From positions 62,001 to 126,000 of the forward strand of contig PWHD01000021.1 of the NCBI GenBank assembly GCA_003555335.1: a DNA stretch of 64,000 bases. The letters run 5' to 3'. Origin of the DNA: Mollicutes bacterium. Its GTDB lineage: Bacteria; Bacillota_I; Bacilli_A; Izemoplasmatales; Izemoplasmataceae. Below the pieces are notes generated by a model. The model made no database searches. It was not told the DNA's origin and saw only the letters and a list, made by a program, of their open reading frames with translations. Shown here one piece after another: positions 9,469 through 17,145 of the stretch (position 1 is the first letter of the stretch; every line of letters starts with the position of its first letter). A program made the translations under genes and the position numbers.

Positions 9469-9490
9469 TCATAAAAGCACTCCACAAAAA

Positions 9491-9521
9491 AATCATATCA
9501 CGCGATGATATGATTTTTTTA
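9491..9521. terminator. Bidirectional terminator between hppA and the GNAT gene
   Basis: A 10-bp stem AATCATATCA/TGATATGATT (9491-9500, 9506-9515) with a 5-nt loop has A- and T-runs on both flanks. It serves two convergent genes and overlaps the stop of the minus-strand gene. Confidence 0.85.
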
Positions 9522-10061
9522 TTCTGGCAGTTCGACAAGACGCTTCGCCATGAAAATATCCGGCTTGTGAAAACCGTTCACATCAGGCAAAACCCCGACA
9601 ATGCGGAAGTCGAGTTTCTCATAAAAACTGTAAGGATGATGACCGGTGTTTTGGATGTTCCTGATTTTTTCGAAAGTGTTTTCGAAGAGGTCGCCTTCAC
9701 TGAGGCTTGTCGAGAACGTCTCGTCATCGGTGCCGAGATAGAGGATGATGCCCCCTTCTTTCCTGACCATGTTCTCCAGGTAATGAACCAGCATTCTGCC
9801 GATTCCCTTCCGGCGGTGGTCGACATCGACGATAAGGGGATGGAGCTCATAACCGGTCGTGCCGTATTCCGCTACAGCGCCGATGAACCCGAGCAAGGCT
9901 GTTTCCTCGACAGCGCCAAAGAGCATCCCGGTATCGATCAGGCGGTCGATTTCCGATTTCGCATCCTCGCCGGGATAGTTATCGGGCCAGGTATCTTCAA
10001 GCAGCGTGCGGGCCTGGTCATAAATCAGGGTATTGCGTCTGATGGGTATGATTTCAATCAT
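9519..10061 (-). CDS. GNAT acetyltransferase resembling aminoglycoside 6'-N-acetyltransferases
   Basis: A 180-residue protein with the acetyl-CoA site RRKGIGRML. The second half carries the pattern LYLGTDDE, then TSLS, NIQNTGHHPYSFYEKL, and VGVLPDVNGFHKPDIFMAKR, which I recognise from chromosomal Gram-positive GNAT proteins often annotated as AAC(6'). A resistance function is not shown by sequence alone; many such proteins have unknown natural substrates. ATG 10061 follows AGGAGG by 8 nt. Upstream in-frame codons fall inside the promoter and are excluded. It is a single gene convergent with hppA. Confidence 0.7.
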   Translation of the reverse strand: MIEIIPIRRNTLIYDQARTLLEDTWPDNYPGEDAKSEIDRLIDTGMLFGAVEETALLGFIGAVAEYGTTGYELHPLIVDVDHRRKGIGRMLVHYLENMVRKEGGIILYLGTDDETFSTSLSEGDLFENTFEKIRNIQNTGHHPYSFYEKLDFRIVGVLPDVNGFHKPDIFMAKRLVELPE

Positions 10062-10089
10062 ATGCATACCTCCTATAATCCTCAACTCA

Positions 10090-10117
10090 ATCATAGCACA
10101 AGAAAGCGTTCAGGCAA
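10090..10117 (-). promoter_or_regulatory. Promoter of the GNAT gene
   Basis: -35 TTGCCT (10112-10117), 16-bp spacer, -10 TATGAT (10090-10095) on the minus strand. This position fixes the start codon downstream at 10061. Confidence 0.55.
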
Positions 10118-10134
10118 ATAAAAAACGACCCGCG

Positions 10135-10662
10135 TTATCGCGTGGCCGCTTCGTTTTCGGTGGAGCTTGTCTGTTTTTGATTCAGATGTTTGCGGATGGC
10201 ATGATAGATGACGATCGAGAGCTTGATGATGATGAGAACAAGCAGGATGAAAAAGCTGATGTCCTGAGCCACGGTTGAGCCGTCGACGACGATTCTTCTT
10301 GCGAGGAACCCTTCGACCGCGAAATTTCCCTGTGTGCCTTCAAGCTGATAGAACTGCGATAAGAAGGTGAATTTGGAGAGGATGAGCAGGCCGACGCCAT
10401 AGATCAAGGTAAGCGGCTTTTCCTTTTTCAAAAGCGCAAGCAGAAGCGTGAAGACAAAAATCAGTGTCATGACGGGGAAATAGGTGAATGACCGGTCCTG
10501 TCCGACATACTCGATGTCGATGGCGACAATATTACGGCTGATTTCGACGGTGCTCGCGGTACTTTCGCCATTCAGCGGAAAGAGCGCGGTGAAAAGAAGC
10601 TGCAGGATCAACAAGGCGAAAAGCACAATCAGGTCCTTGTGGAAAGCATTGAGTTTTGTCAT
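10135..10662 (-). CDS. Uncharacterised membrane protein with four predicted helices
   Basis: 175 residues, no family recognised. Hydrophobic segments lie near residues 12-31, 62-79, 85-105 and 136-155. Between helices 1 and 2 is a polar segment (STASTVEISRNIVAIDIEYV) that may be extracellular; the last 25 residues are basic then polar. The start chosen is ATG 10662 (MTKLNAF), which has GTAGG nearby; ATG 10686 would add eight residues without a clear ribosome binding site. It is transcribed from its own good promoter. It may be lineage-specific; no function is proposed. Confidence 0.6.
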   Translation of the reverse strand: MTKLNAFHKDLIVLFALLILQLLFTALFPLNGESTASTVEISRNIVAIDIEYVGQDRSFTYFPVMTLIFVFTLLLALLKKEKPLTLIYGVGLLILSKFTFLSQFYQLEGTQGNFAVEGFLARRIVVDGSTVAQDISFFILLVLIIIKLSIVIYHAIRKHLNQKQTSSTENEAATR

Positions 10663-10723
10663 GAAAATACCTACTTTCGATTTCATTCAACTCACGGGGC
10701 TTTGGTTTTCACGATGCGTGTCT

Positions 10724-10751
10724 ATTCTATCATGGCACCATTTCATGTCAA
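10724..10751 (-). promoter_or_regulatory. Promoter of the four-helix membrane protein
   Basis: Perfect -35 TTGACA (10746-10751), 16-bp spacer, -10 TAGAAT (10724-10729) on the minus strand. Confidence 0.65.
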
Positions 10752-10841
10752 ACCGCTTTTTGAAGTAAACGGTTTTATTGGTAAAACCGAAAATGGCGGC
10801 TGCGCATACCATAGTGCGCCTATCGAGTGGTCCATAGATTT

Positions 10842-10855
10842 TGTAAGCGCTTAAT
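10842..10855. promoter_or_regulatory. Cre-like palindrome
   Basis: TGTAAGCGCTTAAT contains the 10-bp palindrome TAAGCGCTTA and fits the cre consensus except at the last two bases. It sits at the 3' end of rluB, about 90 bp upstream of the membrane-protein promoter, a distance compatible with activation or with chance. The rest of the 10663-10854 gap holds only the promoter and a weak hairpin. Confidence 0.25.
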
Positions 10856-11610
10856 CATTTTTTTCTCTTTGCCTTGAGTCTTGTCCGCTGACGGTTCTTT
10901 TCCGCGATGACATGCAGCTTTTTCAGCTCATGGGGCTTAAGCAGCCGCGCCTCGCCTTTCGATAAACCCTCCAAGGTGATGATGCCGAAGCGGATCCGCT
11001 TCAGTTTGATCACGTCATGGCCGAGATGTTCGAAGATTCTGCGGATATGGCGATATTTGCCTTCAGTGACGACCAGGTTGAATTTCGAGGTTTCTTTTTC
11101 TTTCATATAGGTCATGTTGTAGATTCTAGCGGGTGCGGTTTTCTGTCCGTCAAGACGGATGCCCCGTTCGACCTTTTTGGAGGTCGGTTTGCGGACGAAA
11201 CCCTTGACTGTGACTTCGTATTCCTTCTCGATACGGTTGCTCGGATGGATCATCCGCTGGGTGAAATCGCCGTCGTTGGTGAGAATGAGGACGCCCGAGG
11301 TGTCGTAGTCGAGTCTTCCGACCGGAAAAATCCGAGCGCTTGTATCGATGAAGTCAGTGACGGTCCGTCTGTTTTTCTCATCATCGACGGTCGAAATGGT
11401 GCCTTCTGGTTTGTAGAAGACATAGTATTCTTTTTCCTCGATGGTGATCGGCTTGTCATCGACTGAAATCGTATCTTTGTAGCTTGCTTTCGTTCCGAGG
11501 GTCTTGACGACGTCTCCGTTCAGCTTGACCCGACCCTCTTCAATCAGGGTTTCCGCTTTTCTGCGGGAACAAAGCCCGCTTTGTGCAATGATCTTCTGAA
11601 TCCGTTCCAT
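10855..11610 (-). CDS. rluB: Pseudouridine synthase RluB family
   Basis: A 251-residue RsuA/RluB-type enzyme that isomerises a uridine in 23S rRNA (position 2605 in E. coli numbering for RluB). An S4 RNA-binding domain occupies about residues 1-60 (MERIQKIIAQSGLCSRRKAE), followed by the catalytic domain with GRLDYDTSG, whose aspartate is the nucleophile. The C-terminal tail is strongly basic. ATG 11610 has AGGAGG at ideal spacing; the longer reading frame upstream would run into the neighbouring gene. In B. subtilis the homologue is in the scpB region; here it follows a CNNM-family gene. Confidence 0.92.
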   Translation of the reverse strand: MERIQKIIAQSGLCSRRKAETLIEEGRVKLNGDVVKTLGTKASYKDTISVDDKPITIEEKEYYVFYKPEGTISTVDDEKNRRTVTDFIDTSARIFPVGRLDYDTSGVLILTNDGDFTQRMIHPSNRIEKEYEVTVKGFVRKPTSKKVERGIRLDGQKTAPARIYNMTYMKEKETSKFNLVVTEGKYRHIRRIFEHLGHDVIKLKRIRFGIITLEGLSKGEARLLKPHELKKLHVIAEKNRQRTRLKAKRKK

Positions 11611-11630
11611 GGTATTCCTCCTAGGATTCC

Positions 11631-12974
11631 CTACTGATCCTCTTCCGTTACCGGCTCGACAAGCAGATGGACATACTTGATCCGCCGTTCCCTGATTTCC
11701 TTGATGACGAACTTGAGATGGTACCACTTGGTATCTTCCGCATGGTCATAGGTGACCATGGGTTGTTTCATGGTGAAGGTCATGTCGACCTCCGGGAGCG
11801 CTTCAAACTGTTCGAAAAGGTAGCTTCCGAGCGTCTTTTCTTCCTTGTCCGGCGGCGTGCCGAGATTCAGTTCCTCGAACAAGTCGCCGAGTTCGATATC
11901 GGCGTTGACCCCGTATTCATGCTTGTTGACCTGCTTGAGATATTCGTCATCGATATCGTCGTGTTCGTCATAAATCTCGCCGACAAGTTCTTCGAGCGCG
12001 TCTTCCATGGTGACGATTCCGCTCGTGCCGCCGAATTCGTCGCTGACGACGGCGATATGGGTGTTCTCGCGCTGCAGTGTCTCGATGAGGGTGTCGGCCC
12101 GCATTGATTTGGAGACGAAAATCGGTGGTTTCATGATCGCGGAGACTTCGACGGGCTCTTTCTTGATCAGACAGGTGAAGAAATCCCTTTCGTTCAGGAT
12201 TCCGATGATCTTGTCTCTGTCTTTTTCATAGACCGGAATTCTTGAGAACTGGTGTTCGAAGAATTTCTCCCGGATACTCTCAACGTCCTCTTCAACCTCG
12301 ACGGCGATCATGTCGACCCGGGGGGTCATAATCTCATAGACGTGTTTCTCACCGAGTTCGAGCACACTTTGAAGCATTTCGGCTTCCTCTTCGTCGATCG
12401 ACCCTTCTTCTTCCATGGTGTCGATGATGGTTTCGAGTTCATCCTCGCTCACACTGATGGTCACACGGTTGTCTTCCTTCAGGAAGATGTTTTTGATCTT
12501 CAGGAAGAACCAGACCACCGGTTTCATCAATTTCATGAAAACAAAGAGCACACCGCTGATTCTGATGGCGATCTCATCGGAATGCATTTTCGCGAAACTT
12601 TTGGGAATGATCTCCCCGAAAATGAGGATGATGGTGGTCATCACGACGGTATTGAATATCGCCACCATGGTCTCCTGGTCGATGAATATCCTCGCGAAAA
12701 CACCCGCACTGATGGTGGCGAGGGCGACGTTCGCAAGGTTGTTTCCAACGAGGATGGTGGTCAAAACGCGGTCGAATCGTTCGTGAATCCAGTAGGCTTT
12801 CTTGCTGCCTTTGCGGTTTTCTTCGATATAGTTTCTGATTCTTATCGGATTGATGGAAGAAAAGACCGTCTCGCTCATGGAGAAGAAACTCGAGATCATC
12901 AACAGCGCGACCAGTAGGACGAGACTTATCGGCGGCACGTTAGACAGTGCCGACAACAATTCGGGAATATCCAA
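11631..12974 (-). CDS. CNNM/CorC-type transporter with DUF21, paired CBS and CorC domains
   Basis: 447 residues: an N-terminal DUF21 membrane domain with four hydrophobic segments (residues 15-35, 65-90, 97-120, 130-150), an acidic linker, two CBS modules (about 215-335) that bind adenine nucleotides, and a C-terminal CorC_HlyC domain. Relatives export Mg2+ or affect Co2+/Mg2+ resistance; older annotations call them hemolysins. The start is TTG at 12974, preceded by GAGGAG at 9 nt; no ATG is available before the membrane domain. It lies between efp and rluB with short gaps and is probably co-transcribed. Confidence 0.88.
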   Translation of the reverse strand: MDIPELLSALSNVPPISLVLLVALLMISSFFSMSETVFSSINPIRIRNYIEENRKGSKKAYWIHERFDRVLTTILVGNNLANVALATISAGVFARIFIDQETMVAIFNTVVMTTIILIFGEIIPKSFAKMHSDEIAIRISGVLFVFMKLMKPVVWFFLKIKNIFLKEDNRVTISVSEDELETIIDTMEEEGSIDEEEAEMLQSVLELGEKHVYEIMTPRVDMIAVEVEEDVESIREKFFEHQFSRIPVYEKDRDKIIGILNERDFFTCLIKKEPVEVSAIMKPPIFVSKSMRADTLIETLQRENTHIAVVSDEFGGTSGIVTMEDALEELVGEIYDEHDDIDDEYLKQVNKHEYGVNADIELGDLFEELNLGTPPDKEEKTLGSYLFEQFEALPEVDMTFTMKQPMVTYDHAEDTKWYHLKFVIKEIRERRIKYVHLLVEPVTEEDQ

Positions 12975-12989
12975 TAGAATTCACTCCTC

Positions 12990-13547
12990 TTAAGCTTTCG
13001 TACTGTATTTTCCGGTATGGGTGTTGATGACGATCTTGTCGTTTTCATTGATGAAAAGCGGGACCTGCAGTTTATAACCGGTTTCGACAACCGCATCCTT
13101 GGTGGCGTTCGATACGGTGTTGCCCCGCACACCGGGGACCGTCTCGGTCACCGTCAGGGTTACTTTTTCAGGCAGTTCGACACCGAGCACTTCGCTTTCG
13201 AACATGATGACATTGACATCCATGCCCTCGATGAGGAAGTTCTTCTCGTATTCGATTTGCGAGATATTGATTTCGAGCTGTTCATAGGTCTGTGAGTCCA
13301 TGAACACATAGTTTTCGCCTTCGGCGTAGATGAATTGCATCGGTTTTTTTTCGATCATCGCGGTCTGGACCTTCTCACCGGCACGCCATGTCTTTTCTGT
13401 GATGGCGCCGGTTCTCAGGTTCTTGAGTTTGCTGCGGACAAAGGCGCTGCCTTTGCCTGGTTTGACGTGCTGGAATTCGAGAATCTGATAGATATTGCCT
13501 TCATGTTGTATGGTCTGTCCGGTCTTGAAGTCGTTGCTTGTAATCAT
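12990..13547 (-). CDS. efp: Translation elongation factor P
   Basis: 185 residues with three OB-like domains. It relieves ribosome stalling at polyproline. The tip loop reads [10 protein letters not shown], so the residue that is modified in many species is lysine here (K32 type), as in B. subtilis where it may carry 5-aminopentanol. No modification enzyme is encoded in the window. The start is ATG 13547 with AGAGGTG at 6 nt; a GTG at 13556 lies inside that site. It is the first gene of an efp-CNNM-rluB unit. Confidence 0.96.
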   Translation of the reverse strand: MITSNDFKTGQTIQHEGNIYQILEFQHVKPGKGSAFVRSKLKNLRTGAITEKTWRAGEKVQTAMIEKKPMQFIYAEGENYVFMDSQTYEQLEINISQIEYEKNFLIEGMDVNVIMFESEVLGVELPEKVTLTVTETVPGVRGNTVSNATKDAVVETGYKLQVPLFINENDKIVINTHTGKYSTKA

Positions 13548-13569
13548 GTTAATCACCTCTAGGTTATAT

Positions 13570-13598
13570 ACTATACATTGTTTTTGGTTCTTTGTCTA
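13570..13598 (-). promoter_or_regulatory. Promoter of efp
   Basis: -35 TAGACA (13593-13598), 17-bp spacer, -10 TATAGT (13570-13575) on the minus strand. The -35 reaches the stop codon of the upstream gene. Confidence 0.5.
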
Positions 13599-14627
13599 TT
13601 TATTTTCAAACCAGGCCGTCTCGGTCAGCTTGTTGAAGCCACTAATCACCTCTTTGAAAACAAACCGGACTTTCTGTTTCTTCAGTCCCTGAAGCAAAAT
13701 CATATCCGCGCTTGTCCGTTCACCGAGGACTTTGAAACTCACCTCGTTGATGGTCGCCCCCTTTGAAATCTTGCGGAGCGTCGAGATGCTTGTGCCGAGC
13801 AGTTCGATATCCTTCGTCCCGTTTTTACCGATATTGAAGATCTCCACATGGGAGACATCCTGAAAAAGAATCATCGCGGCGCCCGTTTTCATCGCTTTTT
13901 GCTCGTAGTTTTCGGGGTGATCCGGTTTTAAGTCGATGTGGGAAAGATGGAACACCACGTGCCGTTGCTCGAAAAACCGCACCCTTTCGATATCGGTATT
14001 ATATAATAGGATGTCGTTCAGATAGCCGGGGGTGAGATACTTGTACTCATCGTGATAACTCTCGAGCAAGTTCGCGGTCACGGGATTGAGCGAAGGCGTG
14101 AGTTCTTGAATCTGGACGCCTTCCGGCTCGAAGAAAAGCTTGTAAGGTCGTTTGTTTTGTTCGAAGTGCCCTTCGCAGGTGAGAATCATCTTGAGCACAT
14201 TGAGATTGTCCTCGTAATGCGGCAGTCTGATCTTGAAGGTCGTTTTCGCGCCCTTGATGACCAGGGTGTTCTTCTTCGAAAGTCTCGCTTTGCGGATATC
14301 ACCATAAAAAAGAAGACGCCACCTTTTCAAACTGTTTTGCATCGCCATAGCATCATGGGTGAGCAACACCTTGTGTGCGGTCTTATGATGTATCTTCCCA
14401 AGAGGCAGCAAGAGAAGCGGCACACTCAGAACCGCCAGATAGTCGATGACGAAAAAGGACGTCGGGACGATACCGAAAAACTCCAAACCGTAATAGACAG
14501 AAGCAAGTGCGAATAAAAGAAGCATCACACGGTACTTGCGTTTCAGCCTGATCCGCTTATGGAAGACCCGGTAACCGGAAATCGGCTTGTTTCTTTCCTT
14601 GAGATACTCACGCATCACTTTCTTCAT
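13596..14627 (-). CDS. Uncharacterised protein with two N-terminal membrane helices
   Basis: 343 residues, no family recognised. A basic N-terminus (about 32 residues) precedes two hydrophobic segments (residues 33-53 and 58-77). The remaining 260 residues are soluble, mixed alpha/beta and probably cytosolic given the positive-inside rule. There are no conserved catalytic motifs. ATG 14627 follows AGGGGA. The 98-residue membrane protein gene lies 14 bp upstream on the same strand, so the two are likely co-transcribed. Confidence 0.65.
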   Translation of the reverse strand: MKKVMREYLKERNKPISGYRVFHKRIRLKRKYRVMLLLFALASVYYGLEFFGIVPTSFFVIDYLAVLSVPLLLLPLGKIHHKTAHKVLLTHDAMAMQNSLKRWRLLFYGDIRKARLSKKNTLVIKGAKTTFKIRLPHYEDNLNVLKMILTCEGHFEQNKRPYKLFFEPEGVQIQELTPSLNPVTANLLESYHDEYKYLTPGYLNDILLYNTDIERVRFFEQRHVVFHLSHIDLKPDHPENYEQKAMKTGAAMILFQDVSHVEIFNIGKNGTKDIELLGTSISTLRKISKGATINEVSFKVLGERTSADMILLQGLKKQKVRFVFKEVISGFNKLTETAWFENK

Positions 14628-14641
14628 TTCATTCCCCTACC

Positions 14642-14938
14642 TTATCCCATGAATAATCCGACGACAATCACACTCGCCACCGCACCCAAAAAGGGCAGGA
14701 AAAGCGCCCGGAACCATTGTCTTTTCCGATGTGGGTCATGCCTGTGATGCGTCAGATTCAACACAATGACTGTGATAATGAAAAGCGGCCAAAGCGATAG
14801 CCCGAGTGTCATCAACACTTCACCCAATGTTTCAAAATCCGCTTGTTCGAGTCTGAAACCGTAGGCGAAAGCGACGATCATCAAAAATCCAACCGCAAAG
14901 CCACATATGTATGGATAAAAACGATTCAGCACTGTCAT
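14642..14938 (-). CDS. Small three-helix membrane protein
   Basis: 98 residues with hydrophobic segments near 8-27, 41-61 and 76-96, and a His/Arg-rich loop (HHRHDPHRKR) between helices 2 and 3. Not recognised. ATG 14938 lies 8 nt after AGGG; a GTG at 14947 is the alternative. It is the first gene of a two-gene unit with the 343-residue protein. Confidence 0.55.
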   Translation of the reverse strand: MTVLNRFYPYICGFAVGFLMIVAFAYGFRLEQADFETLGEVLMTLGLSLWPLFIITVIVLNLTHHRHDPHRKRQWFRALFLPFLGAVASVIVVGLFMG

Positions 14939-14974
14939 CTCATCCACCCTGTCTGGATATATTCAAGTACGCTT

Positions 14975-15001
14975 ATTATAGCATACCGCGCCCAATTTCA
15001 A
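14975..15001 (-). promoter_or_regulatory. Promoter of the small membrane protein unit
   Basis: Extended -10 TGCTATAAT (TATAAT at 14975-14980) with TTGAAA (14996-15001) 15 bp upstream on the minus strand. Divergent from the rhodanese promoter. Confidence 0.55.
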
Positions 15002-15026
15002 AACGGTTAATTTGCGGATAAATAAA

Positions 15027-15055
15027 TTGACAAGGCCCGGCGTGGTGATTATAAT
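15027..15055 (+). promoter_or_regulatory. Perfect consensus promoter of the rhodanese gene
   Basis: TTGACA (15027-15032), 17-bp spacer, TATAAT (15050-15055): a perfect match to the housekeeping consensus. The leader before the ATG at 15078 would be only about 16 nt. Confidence 0.8.
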
Positions 15056-15077
15056 GGCTTTGAACAGAGGTGATGAA

Positions 15078-15470
15078 ATGGAGATATTCCTAACCTACAT
15101 CCTTCCGGTGTTGCTCGGTCTCACGATCGGTTATCTGCTCATCGGAAGAAAAAAGGTCGCAAAGGACAGCATCGAAGTCCTCGACCCGGAGACTTTCAAA
15201 AAAAACATGCGCAAGGGCCAACTGATCGACATCAGGAAACCCGAGGATTTCAAGAAAGACAGAATCAAAGGCGCCAGGAACTTCAGCGTCGGCTACCTCA
15301 AAAGCAAGAACCAGACAAAAGTCCGCAGGGACATCCCGTTATATCTTTACTGCGACAATGGGAGAAAATCCCTGAGAGCCGCCAGGAAGCTCGCGAAGAA
15401 AAACTACAAAAAAATCTATGTCCTCGCAGGCGGTAAAAACGCATACGACCAGAAAAAAGATGTTCGATGA
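15078..15470 (+). CDS. Membrane-anchored rhodanese-like protein
   Basis: 130 residues: one N-terminal membrane helix (residues 3-22) followed by a cytosolic rhodanese domain with IDIRKPEDFKKDRIKGARN and the active-site loop CDNGRKS, in which the cysteine would carry the persulfide. It may act as a sulfurtransferase, but no partner gene is adjacent. GAGGTG precedes the ATG by 6 nt; upstream in-frame ATGs lie in the promoter. A terminator overlaps the stop codon. Confidence 0.85.
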   Translation: MEIFLTYILPVLLGLTIGYLLIGRKKVAKDSIEVLDPETFKKNMRKGQLIDIRKPEDFKKDRIKGARNFSVGYLKSKNQTKVRRDIPLYLYCDNGRKSLRAARKLAKKNYKKIYVLAGGKNAYDQKKDVR

Positions 15471-15480
15471 ACATCTTTTT
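15454..15480. terminator. Bidirectional terminator after the rhodanese gene
   Basis: A 12-bp stem AAAAAGATGTTC/GAACATCTTTTT (15454-15465, 15469-15480) with a 3-nt loop overlaps the rhodanese stop codon and the end of the convergent gene. Confidence 0.85.
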
Positions 15481-15838
15481 ATGTGCCCGAATCGGTCAGT
15501 TCGATCTTCTCGAACCGGATCGAGCTGATTTCGCCCCGGGCACTTTCAATCCGCAGATGAAGGCCCGCCTCTTCGCGTCTGACCTGGAGGTCGTGGATTG
15601 TGGTAAGTCCGTTTCCGACCGTACTTGCCGACAGCGCGTAGGCTTTCACACCGCGGAGTGTCAGATGGACCACCGTGTCCTTCTCGAGCGACGGATTGTT
15701 TCTCGAAAGAATCTTCATCGTCAGAACCGCAACCGGTTCGGAAAGTGAGATTTTCTCGAGGGTTCCCTCGTGAAAAACCGGTGGACCGCCGAGCTTCTTT
15801 GCGAGTTTGGTCATCTTGACCGCTTCCAACTGATACAT
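15479..15838 (-). CDS. Conserved-looking hypothetical protein
   Basis: 119 residues, probably cytosolic, predicted to be mostly beta-strand in the second half. No motif I can name. ATG 15838 (MYQLEAVK) has AGGTGA at 6 nt, and the longer reading frame enters the promoter. It is a single gene convergent with the rhodanese gene. Confidence 0.55.
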   Translation of the reverse strand: MYQLEAVKMTKLAKKLGGPPVFHEGTLEKISLSEPVAVLTMKILSRNNPSLEKDTVVHLTLRGVKAYALSASTVGNGLTTIHDLQVRREEAGLHLRIESARGEISSIRFEKIELTDSGT

Positions 15839-15860
15839 GGGTTCACCTGCCTTCAACCCA

Positions 15861-15889
15861 ATTATAATCGGTGTTCGAAGCCGTGACAA
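15861..15889 (-). promoter_or_regulatory. Promoter of the 119-residue protein
   Basis: -35 TTGTCA (15884-15889), 17-bp spacer, -10 TATAAT (15861-15866) on the minus strand, fitted into the 52-bp gap after the oxidoreductase gene. Confidence 0.65.
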
Positions 15890-15890
15890 G

Positions 15891-16988
15891 TCAAAATCTG
15901 AAACCTTTCGGCTCGAAGCGTTTCTTGTTGCGTAAAAGCCGCTGATAAAGCGCGGGCGGCATGGTTGAGGGATCGACGTACTTGGACAGTGGCGCGCCCT
16001 TTTTCATTTTCTGGATGAAGTCCGGATCGACAAGCATCGCGAAACCGACCGCGAAGAGGTCGTAGCCGAGCGCGGCCGCATCATCAAACGCATCCAGGCT
16101 CGAAAGACCGCCCGCGCCCATCAGGGGAACCGCCTTGTTAAGAACGCCTTGGATTTTTTTGACAATCGGCTCCTTGTCCGAAGGGTCGTTCAACGGTGTC
16201 TGATTGTAGGCGCCAAGAGAGACATGGAGATAATCGAGGGACTTGTTTCTGAGTTGCTTCACAAGCCAGAGTGTGTCATCGATGGTGATGCCGTCTTCTT
16301 CGAGTTCCTCGGGGGAGAAACGGTAACCGATGATGAACGGTCCCTCCGCATGCGTTTCGATGACTGCGTTCGCCGCATCGATGACCTCGTCGATGAACCG
16401 GAACCGCTTCTCGCGGCTACCGCCGAATTCGTCATCCCGACGGTTCGAATGGGATGAGAAGAACTGCTGGAGGAGATAGGTGTTCGCGCCGTGCAGCTCA
16501 ATGCCGTCGAAGCCGGCATCGATGGCGCGTCTCGTGGCGGCGGCGAAATCATCGACCGTCTGGCCGATTTCCTCCTTGGTCATCGCCCTTGGGGTGAGAA
16601 AGCCTTCACGCGGCGCCTTGACGGCACTCGCGGAAACAATCCTGGTCTTATCCTCATAAAGCCCGGGTTCATTCATGCGCCCGCCGTGGTGGAGCTGGGC
16701 GATGGCGAGACTGCCTTCGTCCTTGATGGCATCCACAAGCGTGCGCATCGGTTCGATGAAGGTATCGTTTTTAAGCGTGATCTGGCGTGGGAAGGCCTGG
16801 GCGTTTTCATTCACACTGATGGCGGCAGTGATGACCATGCCAAGATCCTTCGCGCGAATCCGGTAGTAATCGAGCTCCGCTTTTGAAGGTGTCAGGTCCT
16901 CATTACCGCTGTAGGTGGTCATCGGGGCAAGCGCGATCTTGTTTCTCATGGGTGCGCCGCCGATGGCGGTGCTGTCAAATAACTTCAT
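15891..16988 (-). CDS. NADH:flavin oxidoreductase, Old Yellow Enzyme family
   Basis: A 365-residue FMN-dependent TIM-barrel protein. Visible family features are the N-terminal RNKIALAPMTTYS, the HHGGR segment, and the substrate-binding pair in ELHGANTYLLQQFFS. The C-terminal FMN phosphate region has GAGGLSS and AVGFAMLVDPD. There is no C-terminal iron-sulfur or FAD domain, so it is a short OYE/YqjM-type ene reductase. The natural substrate is unknown. ATG 16988 has AAGGAG at a normal distance. It is divergent from tnaA, which may hint at a role in aromatic or amino-acid catabolism. Confidence 0.9.
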   Translation of the reverse strand: MKLFDSTAIGGAPMRNKIALAPMTTYSGNEDLTPSKAELDYYRIRAKDLGMVITAAISVNENAQAFPRQITLKNDTFIEPMRTLVDAIKDEGSLAIAQLHHGGRMNEPGLYEDKTRIVSASAVKAPREGFLTPRAMTKEEIGQTVDDFAAATRRAIDAGFDGIELHGANTYLLQQFFSSHSNRRDDEFGGSREKRFRFIDEVIDAANAVIETHAEGPFIIGYRFSPEELEEDGITIDDTLWLVKQLRNKSLDYLHVSLGAYNQTPLNDPSDKEPIVKKIQGVLNKAVPLMGAGGLSSLDAFDDAAALGYDLFAVGFAMLVDPDFIQKMKKGAPLSKYVDPSTMPPALYQRLLRNKKRFEPKGFRF

Positions 16989-17013
16989 ATCACATTCTCC
17001 TTTTTTCAAGGTT

Positions 17014-17042
17014 ATTATAGCATCCGGCGCCCCGGGCCGCAA
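17014..17042 (-). promoter_or_regulatory. Promoter of the Old Yellow Enzyme gene
   Basis: -35 TTGCGG (17037-17042), 17-bp G+C-rich spacer, extended -10 TGCTATAAT (TATAAT at 17014-17019) on the minus strand. Confidence 0.65.
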
Positions 17043-17063
17043 AAATAGTGCTGAACTTTGATA

Positions 17064-17077
17064 AGGTAGCGTTTTCA
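17064..17077. promoter_or_regulatory. Cre-like site between the OYE gene and tnaA
   Basis: Read on the minus strand it is TGAAAACGCTACCT. Its first ten bases are identical to the perfect cre at the buk promoter, and 12 of 14 positions fit the consensus. It lies upstream of both divergent promoters. Confidence 0.35.
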
Positions 17078-17106
17078 TTTTCTCTTTTCTTTTCCATTTA
17101 TTGATG

Positions 17107-17112
17107 TATAAT
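17107..17112 (+). promoter_or_regulatory. -10 element of the tnaA promoter
   Basis: TATAAT lies 33 bp before the tnaA ATG. No good -35 is seen at 16-18 bp upstream (a T-rich stretch), so activation or weak basal activity is possible. No tnaC-like leader peptide is present in the short leader. Confidence 0.5.
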
Positions 17113-17145
17113 AGTCAATGTATGGTTTTAGAAAGGACTGATACT

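Noticed and set aside
10770..10789. Hairpin CGGTTTTA/TAAAACCG after rluB as terminator
   Set aside because: No T-run on the minus strand and it lies about 65 bp beyond the gene next to another promoter; too weak to call.
17101..17145. Upstream ATGs in frame with tnaA as start or leader peptide
   Set aside because: They overlap the -10 element and lack a ribosome binding site; no tnaC-like sequence is present.
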